A stretch of 37,442 bases of DNA, from contig FN649743.1 in the NCBI GenBank assembly GCA_000310025.1, forward strand, positions 4,468,183 to 4,505,624. Direction: 5' to 3'. This document shows positions 1-19,267 of the stretch, in pieces. Origin of the DNA: Ectocarpus siliculosus. Its lineage: Eukaryota; Sar; Phaeophyceae; Ectocarpales; Ectocarpaceae. Each line of letters begins with the position of its first letter. Within the stretch, counting starts at the first letter, position 1. The translations under genes and the position numbers were made by a program. Under the pieces are notes generated by a model. That model had not been told where the DNA came from. It ran no database searches and saw only the letters and a program-made list of their open reading frames with translations.

Positions 1-1025
1 GGAGGAGGAGAAGGTAGCCGACGCGCCCGCGCTCCCTTACGTGCGTCTGGGACAGCGGGCAGGCCGAGCTCTCCTTCTTGCTGAACAACGTGCGTATACC
101 TTCCCCTTGTTCGACGACGTACGTAGCCTGACCCTCAACCCCACCCACTTCACAGAATTGCGTAGAAATCGGAAGCAACACTGCACAGCGTTCTTGCAAA
201 GCAATCACTTCTTCCAGAAGAGACGCATTCATCAACCCTGCGGGCCTGTGCTGGAGGGGGGCAGAACGTCCTGAAACCTTCGAAAATGGTGCCCGGGTGA
301 AGTGCACCGATGTTTTTGTCACAGGGGACTTACTAGCATAGACCAGGGTTGCTTTTCGCGGGAAACATGTTCGGTACCCCAAGCGGATGTGCCCGTCCAT
401 CATGGTCGGTGTGTGATAGAATCTGAGAATACTACCGAAAGAAAATTCGGAGCAATAATACGCAAAGATGACAGGCAAGACGGGCTACATGATACTTCGA
501 CGAAACAAGTCACCTGCACCATTTCCGCGATTGTCGTGCGCATGACCTGCGTTCCTTTCGTGCTTGGCACGTGCTATCTGTCTTCCCCAGATCGAGGACT
601 GGGAACGTTGCGCGAGCCACGCCTCCCCAGGGTATTATCCTACAGAGGTCGGTGACACCGCGGCCTTCCCTGAGTTTCGTTCGTTTCTCCTTGGCGGTAG
701 AGTGAAAGTAGAGAGCTTCCTCATGTGTCCTATGTAGGATTGTTGGTAGATGGCCGATCTATTGGTTGTATGAACATCGAAGGTCTCCCTCATCGTTTCG
801 CGTACTTCCAAGACCCACCTTCCTAGGCTTTCTGCAATCGCTACACACCCTGAGGATCCTTATGTTGGGGGTGTCTCATGGTACGCCAACGAAGTCTGTT
901 GCGATGAGAGACGTTTGACACTCGGTGCGCGAGACTTGATCTCATATCTTGTAGGTGTAACGCACTCCTTAACATTCGCACATCTTGCATACCACAGGAG
1001 AAGAAGACGCTCCAGCTCGGGACTT
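1..1025. other. No supportable gene; left-edge sequence
   Basis: Short open frames occur on both strands, but none has recognisable protein character. On the minus strand a 40-nt stretch (about 40-79) lies between a possible acceptor (TTCAG) and a possible donor (GTAAGG), so a small exon of a gene running off the left edge cannot be excluded. Nothing else identifies it. Confidence 0.4.
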
Positions 1026-2088
1026 CGCGAGTCAGCCAAGGGGCATCACCCAATATTTGCAAGCCTTCTTTCGTGAACTCTAAACCAGTCTGCATCACTA
1101 CGACGCTTGCCTCGAAGATCCTGCGTATTAGTGAAAATGGATGCACGGAATGCCAAGATGGCATTCACCCCTCGCGACAAACTCAATTTTGGGGTTGTCC
1201 GGCGCGCAGCATCAGCGATGGTGCGGAAGAATGCATGGAGACACACTAGATGAAGCATCACCACAGCAACACAACCCGGAGTATCTCAAGCTCCATCACG
1301 GTTAGGGCTGAAGCCAGGCTATTCGAATAAATTTCCGGCAAGCTCGTGGCTAGGTGGCTGATACGTTTGTTGTCAATGTTCTTGAAATCCAACCATTGGA
1401 ACCTTTCTTTTGAGGCGAAGTTCATCCAAACATGTTGGTGCAGGTGTGGTTGGTGGAAAGATTGTGCAACGAACTATGTACATTTTGTCGTGCACAGCAT
1501 GGGAGGTTGAAGTCCCACCCAGTTACGTTCCGAAATATCGGGACGAAGAACCATTTCAGCGAAGAAGCGCTGCAGTCGCTCTTGGTCCCGATCTTTCGGA
1601 ACTTTACTGGGTGACACCTCAACCTCCCAGGCTGTGAACGACATCGTGTTCACAATCTTTCCCCGCCCACACCTGCACCAACATGTTTGGATGAACTTCG
1701 CCTCAATAGAAAGATTCCAATGGTTGGATTTCAAGAACATTGACAACAAACGTATCAGCCACCTAGCCGCGAGCTTGCAGGAAGTTCATCGAATAGCCGA
1801 GCTTCAGCCCGACTACCGTGATAGAGCTTGAGATACTCAGGGTTTTCTAAAGTGATGCTTCAGCTAGTGTACCTGCATGCTTTCTTCTGCACCCTCGCTG
1901 ATGCTGCGCGCCGGACAACCCCAAATTAGATATCGTCGCGAGGAGTGACTGTCCATCTTGTCATACCGTGTACCCATTCTCTTTAACACGCAGGGTCTTC
2001 GAGGCAAGCGCCGTAGTGATGCAGATTGGTTTGGAGTTCACGAAAGAAGTCTTGCATTTATTGGGTGATGCCCCTTGGCTGACTCGCG
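1026..2088. repeat. Foldback element: ~1.06 kb near-complete palindrome
   Basis: The left half is the diverged reverse complement of the right half, with the centre near 1557. Matching pairs include 1371-1390 with 1726-1745, and 1026-1040 with 2074-2088. The arms meet with almost no spacer and differ by scattered substitutions and small indels, so it is not a recent artefactual join. Both arms can be read as similar peptides: the minus strand near 1050-1150 and the plus strand near 1985-2085 share LEFTKE and LGDAPWLTR, and both arms share FQWLDFKNIDNKRISHLA. The unit that was inverted may therefore once have been coding. I do not recognise the peptide family. No target-site duplication could be fixed. 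Confidence 0.85.
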
Positions 2089-3850
2089 GCTGGTCTTGTA
2101 TGTTACCCTCTGGTTGGCGTTCCTCAAGTACGCAAATAGTAAGTTTGCTCATTGAGGTTATCGTTGTTGTTGTTGACCGGTCCACATCTCGCTACTGCTG
2201 CTGTAGGAGTAAACTTTCCCCAGGGGTGGACGCGACCGACCAGCGCTACACGTAGCGCTCCCCGATTTTCCAGCTCTTCCCGAAGTCGAAGCCTGCTGGT
2301 TTAAGCCTCGTCCTGCAGCGTGAACTGACGACTATTCCCCTTTCCCTTCGCCGTGTTCTCTGTATTTTGCTTGAACCGCAACAACAACTCGCCAGCAACA
2401 ACGACGCACTACATGGCGGTCGCCGTCATGCAGCACTGGGGTTCCCACTGCACCAGCGGCCACAACGTGACCCTCGTGCGGAAGGACTCGAATGCAGGGT
2501 CCGAGCGGTGACTGTGTAACGACAAAGATATCCTCTCGGTCTCGACCGCTTGCGTCACTCGCAGCGCCGTGGCGGTCTTGTACCACCGGGTGCCGGATTC
2601 CTAGATTCCACTTCGATAACGTCAGACTTGATATCTTTCGTCTAGGACGGTAGTCGTGGTGCAGCGGGAACTTCGGTCCCACTTCCATGAAACGTTGTAA
2701 CTACTGTCTATGGGAGTCTGGAAAGATAGTTAAGGTACCGCGGGAGGTTGTGCAGGGTTCGAAGAGCACCTAACCTGCAGAATGGTGCTGATGTCGAAGT
2801 TTGGCATTGAGCGTGGCGAGTCTTCATTGCGGGGAAGAGAATCGTTCATTCGTGACGGGGGACTGCATCTAGTTAGACAGAAACACGAGATGTGGTAGAG
2901 GAACCCGGTTGTGTTATCTGACAAACTCTTCACACCTGGTGCACGAGGGTAATTTGTTTTACGCCGAAACCTCCCGGCAAAGAAGATCTCTCCTCGGCAC
3001 CGGGTAGTGGTGCTTGGAGATGTACGGTTTTTTGGGCAGAGGAAACCTTTAAACTTCACACGTGTGGCACGTACAGTTGGTGCGTTTTTGATGGGGGGAG
3101 TCACTCGTACGCCGTCCCCCCGTGGTCGTACTTGCTCCGTCGTGTTGTTTTGTTTTTGTACTTGCGCTTGTGTAGTTCGCCGATGATAACGACAACTCCA
3201 CAGTTCGTGTCAAATCTATCTAGATAGCGCGTTGGGATCAACATCTCTTCGCTTTCAATTCAAGCGGTTTTTGCTAGGGGGAGGGGGGACCCATCATGTT
3301 CTCTGGCTTCTTCATGTTGTTTGTTGTTTGTTCGATCATGAACAAACGTATTCAGACGCCGGACCCGACGGGCAACCGTGATGCGTAAGGGCCTCAGAGA
3401 GAGTATTGCCTCGGCGGGGCGAGTCGTAGCCTCAATGGGCCACGCCCCTCTTGCAGTCGCCCAAGGTCGCGGTGCAGTGCTTACAATTGAGGATTCAAGT
3501 CACGTCTGGCAGAGATGAGGCTGGATTGTCGGGAATTGTTGAAGTTGTGCTCAGTGCAGTTCCCCTGGTGACGAGGTACATGGAATTCTGGGGGTTGTGA
3601 AAAGTTTTTTCGGACAACCGTTTCATAGCTTAGGTTGTTGTGTGGGCACCATGATGTGCCGCCGCAGTGTGATGCGGAGCTGGGAGTCTTGGAACGGTTC
3701 CCGGATCACTCTTAACTGCCCGCGGGAACTGTTGAGCACCTTAGCGCTGATTTCCGTGTTGGGTGCAGGCGTACAAAACCTCCCCCAGACGGGTGTACCA
3801 TCCGTCCGGTGCTACCTGTGGTGGTGATTGACTTGTTCGTCTAGAACGGC
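2089..3850. other. Gene-free stretch
   Basis: I see no supportable gene. Minus-strand open frames at 2332-2688 and 2730-3104 have no recognisable domain and no convincing exon structure. Short homopurine and homopyrimidine runs are present. Confidence 0.4.
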
Positions 3851-4340
3851 TGTGTTGTACCAAGCTTGCCGTGTGCATCTCGAGTATGCTTAGTGTTGAA
3901 CCGAAGGGCATCGGGGATGGGTGGATGGATGCAGAGCAGTCTCCCTTGCAAAGCACGCGTTGCCTCTTTCCCCTCTTGTTGCTTGTGTCCGTCTTGTGTC
4001 CCAGTTTATTCTGGCGCCAGTCGTACCACACCGAGACAAGTAGAAGTACCATGTTTTTCTTTTCGGATGTACCAGCCGGGATCACATTGGTGTTGATCTT
4101 GATTTGCTCCCCGCCTTTCCTCCTGCGATGCTTGCCCGTTTTTGGTGCTTGCAAATTGCTTGACTTTTTACTTTTTACCGTGAGAAAGGCAGAGCTCTAC
4201 GTGGGAACGCAGTCGCCCGGTTGGGGGTGGGGTGATAACGGCAAGGACATGTTGTATCAAAGGCACTGTTTTCATCTCGAGTGTGGTTGGTATTGTACCC
4301 GAGGGCATCGATGATGGATGGATGCAGAGCACGTTCGCTC
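3851..4340 (+). repeat. Imperfect direct duplication, ~100 bp, spaced ~395 bp
   Basis: The block at about 3851-3955 is repeated with substitutions at about 4246-4340. Shared landmarks in the same order are GTTGTA, CATCTCGAGT, a GAGGGCATCG-like string and GATGGATGCAGAGCA. The intervening sequence is not obviously repeated. No function is apparent. Confidence 0.6.
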
Positions 4341-4839
4341 GATTCCTCATAATGTGGTCGCCCCAGTATTTTACCTACTGTAAATTGCGGTCAACCTCGC
4401 AAACCTACTAAGATAGCAGGTCGTGGGTTCGACTCTCTCTCCCAAGGGTTCCCTTCCGCGCGCAGCAGCAGACCCATAAAGCGTGCGACTATTCATTCCT
4501 CGTCTTCACCACTTGGCCGTCTTCCTGTGTCGCTCTTCTATTGCGTCTGGAACCATTTCGGAAAAAAACTGAATCTCTGGCCTTCTCCCCAAGTAAGTCC
4601 GGAAACAATGAATTATCTCCTCTCCTATTATTGTAGAAGTGTATGGGATATTTTTGAACGAATATCAAGTCGGTCGGTGGGGCTTCCCGGCCCCCTCGCT
4701 CGATGAATTTCAAAGAAATGAAGCTCACTTATCGAATATCACTCCTCCTAATACTCATTCTCTCCGACTAAATTCATTTCTGTCGCCCTCTTACTCCGAT
4801 TGCACCATCCTTGACCAACCGTTTCTCAGCGGTCGATCT

Positions 4840-5520
4840 TGACCTATGGCGCACGTCTCGCGGCATGTTGCGCCAGAAGTGTGCGATGATGCGCCTGTTT
4901 CGGCCCTCTTCTTGACCGGTTTGCCTTCAATCTTCCTGCCTTGATCGTCGCTCATTTTGGCTTCTCGAACAACAACGGCGTCAAAAATCAAATCCAAAAG
5001 TCCGCTTGGCAGCAACCAACGGCAAAGTATTCATTTGAGGCGGTGGCTTAGTAAATGAAACTGTGTGTGGGCCGAGTGAGGTTCCAACGCGACATGGCGC
5101 CAATATCCAAAGTATGACGAAAGTGCACATGGTGAGTCGACGAGCAAGCACGTTGCACACGTTGCGCCAGACGTGTGCGGACATGCGCGCTGTTTTGGTC
5201 GTCTTGACCTGTTCACTTTCTATCTTGCTGTCTTGATCGATCGCTCTTTTTTTGCTTCTCGAACAATGTCAGAAACGATCGAATCTCAGGGTCGGCGTGG
5301 CACCAGCCAGGGCATCATGCTCATTTCGGAGGCGGAATAGTAGTGAAAATGTGTGTAGAGGCTGAATGAGTTACCTGCGACCTAGAGCGAATCTGTCATG
5401 ACACGACGAAGAAACGCATACGGTACGCCGATGCGCCACCATGCAATAATACATACGCCAGAAGTGTGCGACCATGTGCGACCATGCGTCCTCTTCGTTC
5501 TATCGCTCAGGTGTTGTCAT
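4840..5520 (+). repeat. Degenerate tandem array, ~292 bp period, about 2.3 copies
   Basis: The landmark CGCCAGAAGTGTGCG recurs in diverged form near 4871, 5165 and 5456, giving spacings of 294 and 291 bp. Between landmarks the copies also share a CTTCTCGAACAA string (near 4960 and 5256), a GAGGCGG string before an AGTGAAA/AGTAAATGAAA string, and a short GTGTGTGG/GTGTGTAG string. The copies are too diverged for a young satellite. No open frame spans the period. Confidence 0.6.
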
Positions 5521-8500
5521 CTTCTCCAACATGTTTTGACAAAGTCGAATAATCTCATGTAGGGATTCAGATTAATTAATTCGTGACAGCCTGTGTCAAC
5601 CCAAATAAATGTAGACAATGTGCTTCATCAAAACCATACGACATCATCATCATCAGCACAGGTAGTGTTCTTTGTTTGAAAAAAATTGTGCCTTTTGGGG
5701 GTGTTTTGCTTTCTTGCTACCAAGTGTGTGTATTTTTGTGCAATATACTCTTCCATTGGGTACGTACTTGGCCGAGGCCACGGCTAGAAGGTAGTAGTGT
5801 GACTGACTGAGCAGCGACCGGCACGACTGTTCAAATTTTGACCACAACAACGAACGTTGATCGGCGTAGTTCTCTACACAGCACCACACCCTTTTTCATC
5901 ATTAGTCTATATAGAAAAGAGTTCGCGGCAGATTTCCAACGGGTTAAACGCGATGTACTGTGACCAACATATTAAACTCGAAGTATACTATTCGTTTGTT
6001 TCCGAGCAGCTCTTGTTTCATTTTTCGTTTCCATCCGCCATCGGGTCAAACTCAGCCACCAGTCACCAGAAAACGGCGTCATGCGGCTGTAGAATCCGTA
6101 CCTCGTTTAGTGTTGAAGTGAAAATTGTTTTGGGTCATGGTTGACGAAGCAACGTTGTTTTCATTGCATGGACAAATGATCGAGACAATTGATACCCACA
6201 CGCAACGCTTGTTGGTACTACCAGATAGTAGAGGCCTGGCGGTCATGCACGCACCAATGGCGAGACCTGGTATTCGCGTCGAACAAACCTACCAAAAGTG
6301 GACCCTTCGTCCTGTCTCTGCACTTAGTCTTGTATTTCTAGCGTGCTACATACAGCAGTAGTCTACACAAAGAGAGCAGACAGGGTAAACGGTTTTCCCG
6401 TGCCACGTACATGAGAGCACCGATTCGAGTCCCTCGAGGCGCCACTGCTAACGGATTCCGAGCACATGGTATGAATAGGATTATTGCCCGGGGCCGAAAT
6501 AGCCTTAGCTTCAAATCGTTGAATAGTACCATGGTATAGTCTATTGCGTGGTGCACAAAGTCTACACGTAGATACAGTTTGAAAGCCGTTCACAACGCCA
6601 TTTTCGCCGGCCGCGCGGCTGTCTCTCGAAGTTGAGGTGCTGCAACGGCCAAACCTTCCCGCTATACTGAGTGACTGGTTATCTGCACTCGATTTCTTTC
6701 GCAACTTTGTGTTTCTTGAAATGGCGTCGACGGCGCTAACAGGTGACCAATGCAAAGAAATCAGTGTTAGTGCCGTTGAAACAGAGATTACACAATAAAC
6801 CCATCATCTATCTGGAAACCCGTCAGGGGGAGACTAAGTTGACCTCCGTACGTAAGTACTTCAGCAGTTCAAAGTGTTCGTCCGATGTATTCTGTCGCCA
6901 GTCGTCATACGCTGTGAGCATGTATGACGGGGGGGGGGGTCACACAGACAGGACGAAAGTCACAACGAAGTAGATCAGTTTTCGTCCGATCTTACGCTTG
7001 CCGTTCTTGCCTGTCGAGTTTTGTCCCGAGAAGGTTCAGCAGCCCCTTTCCCTCGTCGACCGTCAAGCCCAAGTGGTTGCGTAGGCACGGGATTTTGATC
7101 GTTTTCAACTGCACACTTTTCCTCTCCATTTCCCATGTTTTTCCTACAGTTAATTGAGGATATTCACTCGGTGGGTACTTGAAGCTTGCTTGTTCAATCA
7201 CTGTGAAGTCAGCAACGGAAGTTAGTTGAACGCCGCATAAGCATGCGTACACCAAGAACAGAACGGGCGAACCTATGCATCCGCTAAAAAATAAAAACAC
7301 TACTGGCATGCAGCTGCAGTGTACCCGGAAACTACGCACTCCAATGGAGAACTTCGTCACACGACAAACCAAGACAAACAAGGGAAGCAAAGAGGACAGC
7401 AGAAGGGAAACTGATCGAACCGCACTGAACAACCGCACCCGACTGACAAAAAAGAGACAGTAGTAGTAAAGAAAAAACAGCTCGGCCTACTGCACGTAAC
7501 AAACACGAATACCTGACGGCATGCACAAATAAATCAAGTTCACAACGACACTCTACCAACAATGAATAAATGTTCCATCACATCTAGCGCACTGGGCAGA
7601 CCATCTCAATCCCCTCACGTACACGGACCAAATAGAACCGAGCACTCTCCAAGCAAACCACGCCAACCGCTAGATAGGAAAAAAATACAACCAGGTCATG
7701 TCTTATCGCGACAGCATTCAGAGACATGTCGAGCAAGCACACTGATCTCACAAAATCCAATACATGCCGGTGTACACGTTCAGTCCAACGCATAGAACTG
7801 CTACGAAGCAGCGAACCGCGTTGTGCCACCCCAGGTGTTACGGCGCCACTGCTGTCCGAAAGCAAGACAGCTAAATAGTGCTCTGGTGTATAGCAATCGG
7901 CAGGTACCCAACCGTTCGCGCAAGTTATCGGCCGAACATTTTTCCATTGGGCACTTGCATTTGAAATGAACCATGCAGTCGAAACCATTCTCCATATCGA
8001 CCTCGCCAAGAACGGAAATGCATTTCTCAAAAAGACCCTGCTACAAGTATGCCAGTCCGAACAACAACAAGACATAAGGGCTTGGCTGCGTGGGCAAGGT
8101 CTCGACACCGCCTCCAACCGTGTCAACCAATCTCAATACAAACTTGGTGACAACGAATAGAAAAAACATGAACGGATATTTTCCACGCATCGTGCGGGTC
8201 TCCATACAAGGCACAACCCCCAAAAGAGGCTCTATGACAGCACTGCACTGCGATCAAGGGTGACTGAGGGCCAGTATCTGGGGTTCGACGGGAAGACCGC
8301 CCCCTGACCGAACAAAAAAGAAGGTCAGAGGCGCGTCCGACGACACCATAGGAAGCGGCGGAATGCGGCCCGCATGGCGGAGGCGATGATATCCGGCGGA
8401 CCTTGCTTGTCAATCCAGATGCCCCCCCCCCCCCCCCCCACATGGAAAAAATTTCAAAGTATTCAAGTATACCTCCCAAAGCCCCTGGAGCGCGAATCTT

Positions 8501-8734
8501 GCTCTGCCCTCCCGGTTTCCAAGTCAAAATCATGACAAATCCCCCCTCCTATGGGTATTCCTTGTCCCTGCTGGGAAATAAGGGACACAATACTTTGCCT
8601 GGGGATAGAGACTAAAATGCAAAAATAGCAAAACAAACGCTGTGCCTGCTTTCTGTGAAAAATTCGACAGCCCAGAGCTAGCGGACTCGTGTAGCGACCC
8701 AAACATGCTGGCGATGCCGCGAGCATCTGTCCGT
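5521..8734. other. Gene-free stretch downstream of the tyrosinase gene
   Basis: I see no gene here. Several open frames of 70-180 codons exist, the longest being 7584-8126 on the minus strand, but their composition is not protein-like and no family is recognisable. The stretch includes a G10 run near 6930 and a C-rich run at 8423-8440. It may contain the 3' untranslated region of the minus-strand tyrosinase gene. Confidence 0.4.
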
Positions 8735-15193
<6,459 letters not shown>

Positions 15194-15202
15194 CTGTAGG
15201 GC

Positions 15203-15236
15203 ATGTCATGTCATGTCATGTCATGTCATGTCATGT
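15203..15236. repeat. (TCATG)n pentanucleotide microsatellite
   Basis: Six or more copies of the 5 bp unit lie just upstream, on the minus strand, of the acceptor of the exon at 15193. They occupy the place where a pyrimidine tract would normally be. Confidence 0.95.
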
Positions 15237-18200
15237 TTTTTTTCATCATAAAAGTCGTCACGTGCAACAAAAAAGAAAAAGGAAACGACAAGGAAGAGAA
15301 AAAATAAAATAAAAAATGAAACGAAATGGTTACGTTCTTCCCGAAAGTCGTCAACGAACATGGCCTTCGAAAGCAGGGTTAAATCGTGACAAAAAACGGA
15401 GGGAGGCGGTGTCAACTTGCCATCACGCTCCTTCGGGGGACTGGCACGGCGGGTGTCACGGAACCACGTTTTGTCACGGAAATACGGGAAAACCCATGGA
15501 TACATGGTTAAAGTTTTTTTTGCACGTGTTGGAGGACGTACTTCGACAAATGCTGCAAATGTTGCAGTTGCAGCCATACTTGCGTGGAGGAGGCGCGCCA
15601 ATGCAGGGGAACGGCACCTCCGTGGCTACCAATACTCGAGAAGAAACACTACTGAATGTTTCCTTCTCTTACAATTCCCGCCACCCTTATCCCTTTCGCA
15701 CGCACCCCGGTAACTTGCCTGATATGCCCCTGGTTTCTTGAACATCGTGTCGGTCACAGCACCGGTGCCGACATCCTCACCATTCACAGACCACCTGCAC
15801 CGATCGACGTTGTCGTCGTTGAAAGCGATGAAAAAAAAAAAAACAAGCACCAGATGATCGAAAACAAAAAACGGGCAGCTTTTTGAGACGGGTTTGAATT
15901 TTTATCGGTTCGAGTGGAACACCCCGAAAGGGCAAGCAAGAACAAAAACAACAGAAAAACGGAAAAACGGACAAACAAAAAAATAATAAAGTACCAGAAA
16001 AGAACGAGAGATTTGTTGCACCACGTTGGAATAACCACCACAGCAGAGGGACATGGTCATCAGCAGCCGCGCCTGTAAAATTGAATAGCGGGGCGGCCGC
16101 ACTGCCGAGCACCTTCCGCAATCAACCAACAATACACGCCCATGTCAATTTTTGCAACGCCCGTTTTCGAAACAACTGAATAGCGATAACACAAAACGAC
16201 ACGCCCCATGAATTTGGGCGAAACGACTTAGTCCGAGAACGTCATCGTGTATCGTGTACCGGGGGCGGCATCGTTGTGCAAAATCGCACCAAGATTTTCC
16301 AAATGCAACCAACGGTGGTCGTCCATGTTTGAAGTCAATATTCACACCACCACAAGACATTCCGATCGCTGTCTTTATTCACACCACAACAAGGCGTTCC
16401 GATCGCCGTCCATGCTCATCCAATTGGTGTACGATGCCCACGCTTACGCACTGAGCGGGTACAGGGTAAAAGAAATCAAAACACGGCGAGGAAATAGGTA
16501 AACTAAACGGCGGCAAACACACAACATGAAACGCTTTGATACCAGTGGGACACAACCGGCCAACGAGCCTATCCTTCACACCACCGTCGCTCTCCTTGCA
16601 CAACTGCCGCTGCAGTACACCAGCACGGACGCGAGCGGGGGTACCAATGCTCTGTGGAAGCAGACTTGCAACACAAGTTTTGTCGGAAACACCCAAATCT
16701 TAAAAGAAAACAAATCGCATAGGAACGTCGAAATGGAAGGGCGTTGTATATACATACTGCACTTTATTACACCCATCGAACTGGGGGCTGCAAGCAAAGC
16801 GCGAGCACTCACACGGGAAGGTGCAAGAACTGCCCCATCTGGGCATGAAACTCGTATCTACTCCGCCAAAAAAAATAACGTTCTTTCTCGGGGTTCTGTG
16901 TGCCAGGGAAACACAACGCTCCAGCTGCACATGCTTGCGTAACAGGTGTGAGCGGGATCGGTTGAAGCGCATGTAGGTGGCGGTCACCACCGAGAGCATG
17001 TAGGTGGCGGTCACCACCGAGAGCTTCGTACGCGTGCACGCACTAGTCTACGCAGCAAAATTGACTAAGCAAGCATATGTGACAAAAGTATTAAATCCGT
17101 GCTTTGGGGTTAGGGTTACGGTTAGCGATAGGGTCTGCGCGCCCGTGCACGAGGCTGGCTTCAGAGCTCCGCCAGCAGCTACAATTTCGCTGGCTGCGCC
17201 GCTACTCAGCACGAAGCAACACTGCTACTGCCGCTGCCGCTGCCGCTGCTGCTGCCGTTCTCGACGACCAAATCCTCACTGCTGTGGGGGGACGCGGACG
17301 GACCTACCGCTGTAGTCCTTGCATCATCGGGTGACAGCGTGACAGAAGGTTGTACCGCTTGCGTACGGGCGCTGTTCTTCATACCGCTATGTATGTACTA
17401 CCGTAAAGCGAGCCACGATATACCGAGCTATGTGTGCAAGTATGGATAAGGTCGCGGTGCACGCTTGTTCGTCCAATGAATTCCGGACGCACATGTCAGT
17501 GCGAAAAACTTCCTGAACACTACTGCTGCTCGTATCTCTGTCTGGGGGTTTCAGCCGCGGTCAACCTCACGAGGAAGGGCACGCTACGTAACACGACCAT
17601 ATGGTGCCTGATGTTGCTTTCCAAAAAAAAAAAGGAATTCCTGCGGGCCACCATGTAAATAGTTGCAAGAACTTAGTCCCCCTACAGCCTCTTTCGCCGG
17701 CAACGTCAAGACTGCACTATTTCCCCTCTGTTTTCCTACTGCCTGCTGCGCAAAATGCAGAGCTGTGTCCGCCAGTGCGGCGATTGATATGAGAACCCGA
17801 CGCCCACGTGCGTGCGCGTGAGTGTTGCATGATGAATGCTGTACGAACTTACGAAGGGACAACCATTTCGCCGTGTTCTGAAGTCTCCAAGTGGGGGACG
17901 GAGATAATCAAGTCTCCAATTGCGGGACGGAGATAAAACACACGAACTATCACACCGAATAAATACAGCGCGCGCAGCGTAGGTAGACGATGGTTACCAC
18001 AGCAGTCAGTAATGTGCACGATGTGCAATCGCCCGTGAGGTTTTGCGGCGCCCTCTGCCTGTCTGTTTGTTGCCATGTCTGGGGCCCATGAGAAAAATTG
18101 CAGAAGATTGGAACAACACCGAACAGCAATTCCTCGTGTTCGTGGAGCTGTGTTCGTGAGCCCCGCCGTGCGCGACAAAGAGTCAGCCCACAGCTACTGC

Positions 18201-18870
18201 TTGCGCGGCACCACAACATATAAGATAGTACACAGAAGAAAGATACAAGAGCAAGAGCTCAACAGCCGGTGTGCGTGCGTGCAACACACACCGAATATCG
18301 TGCTTTGGAGATACAACGTACCGCCGCCAAACTAGTCGTGAGAGCTCGCATGGGGTGCACTACGTAGGTGCAGAAGACAGTGTCACTCCGCAATCCGCTC
18401 AGCTGAGCAAAAGTGGGTAGCAACAAACAGCACTCGTCGCGTGAGCTGGGTCGGTGGCAACGAACAGGACTCGCAATGGTGGAATCCCGCCCCTCCTGGC
18501 TAACTTGTTTCATGGTATGCGCTGCACGGGGGTCGGGTCAGTCTTGGAATCGTCACACACGAGCACCGAGTCCGGCGCCCCCATCACAGAACCACACTGA
18601 CTGGTACCTGGTACCAGGTTGTTGGCAATCGCATTTATGTATTAAAAGTCCGTATTCACGTCCTATTATCCAACACACCTTCCCCCGGCCTGCCGCCCTC
18701 CCTGCTGGGGTGGGCCGAGGTCCGTAAGTGGACTTAGACCTCGAAACACCTCGAAACACCACCCAACAAAGACGGATACACATAGTCCACAGCACTAATC
18801 AGAAGGGGATCCTGAGTTTGGCGGCCGGGAACTACATACCGCTGTCGTAAGATCGGGGTAGCTCGCGACC
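15237..18870. other. Gene-free stretch, probably part of a very long tyrosinase intron
   Basis: No recognisable coding sequence was found on either strand. It contains an exact 27 bp tandem duplication (16969-17022), a short GGGTTAGGGTTACGGTTAG string near 17105 and several A-runs. An unidentified small tyrosinase exon could lie here, because the reading phase demands one somewhere between 15193 and 23103. Confidence 0.5.
16969..17022 (+). repeat. Exact 27 bp tandem duplication
   Basis: Two identical adjacent 27 bp units run from 16969-16995 and 16996-17022. Each contains GGTGGCGGTCACCACC, which is itself partly palindromic. Confidence 0.95.
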
Positions 18871-19267
18871 TACTATAGCCGACTTGGGTAGCTGCAAATG
18901 AGACTGAATCCAGACGCCCCGGCTTGGACACCGGGGCCATGCAGCAGCAGAGAACACGGTGACCACCGTGGGGGTATGCACCAGAGAAGGGAAAGGAGAG
19001 GGCCCAGAGCTGGACGGCCGCACCGCTCCGGGACAAGACAACTCGCCGGGACAAAAGACAAGCACCGGGGTAACTTGTACGTTAGCCCGAGAGCACGCAA
19101 AAAAATTAAACAACGACAAAAAAAGAGGGCACGAAGGAGGAAACGGAGGGGACGGGCGAAGCGTAGGCTGGCTAAGAGAGCAGAACGCACCGCCCGAGAG
19201 AGACAGCAGGGTCCACTTCTTAGGGTAGCAACCTGGAATGTGCGGACTTTCGCTGTAAACGGGAAGA

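Noticed and set aside
2332-3104. Two minus-strand open frames of about 120 codons
   Set aside because: Composition is not convincing and no family is recognised.
4340-4460. tRNA-like string with a B box (GTGGGTTCGACTC) near 4420
   Set aside because: The T-arm stem is imperfect and no matching acceptor stem or A box could be placed, so a real tRNA gene is not supported.
7584-8126. 180-codon minus-strand open frame
   Set aside because: No domain, no splice context and no conservation clue; the length is compatible with chance in GC-balanced DNA.
17100-17125. Telomere-like GGGTTAGGGTTACGGTTAG string
   Set aside because: Only about three degenerate units are present, which is too few to indicate an interstitial telomere.
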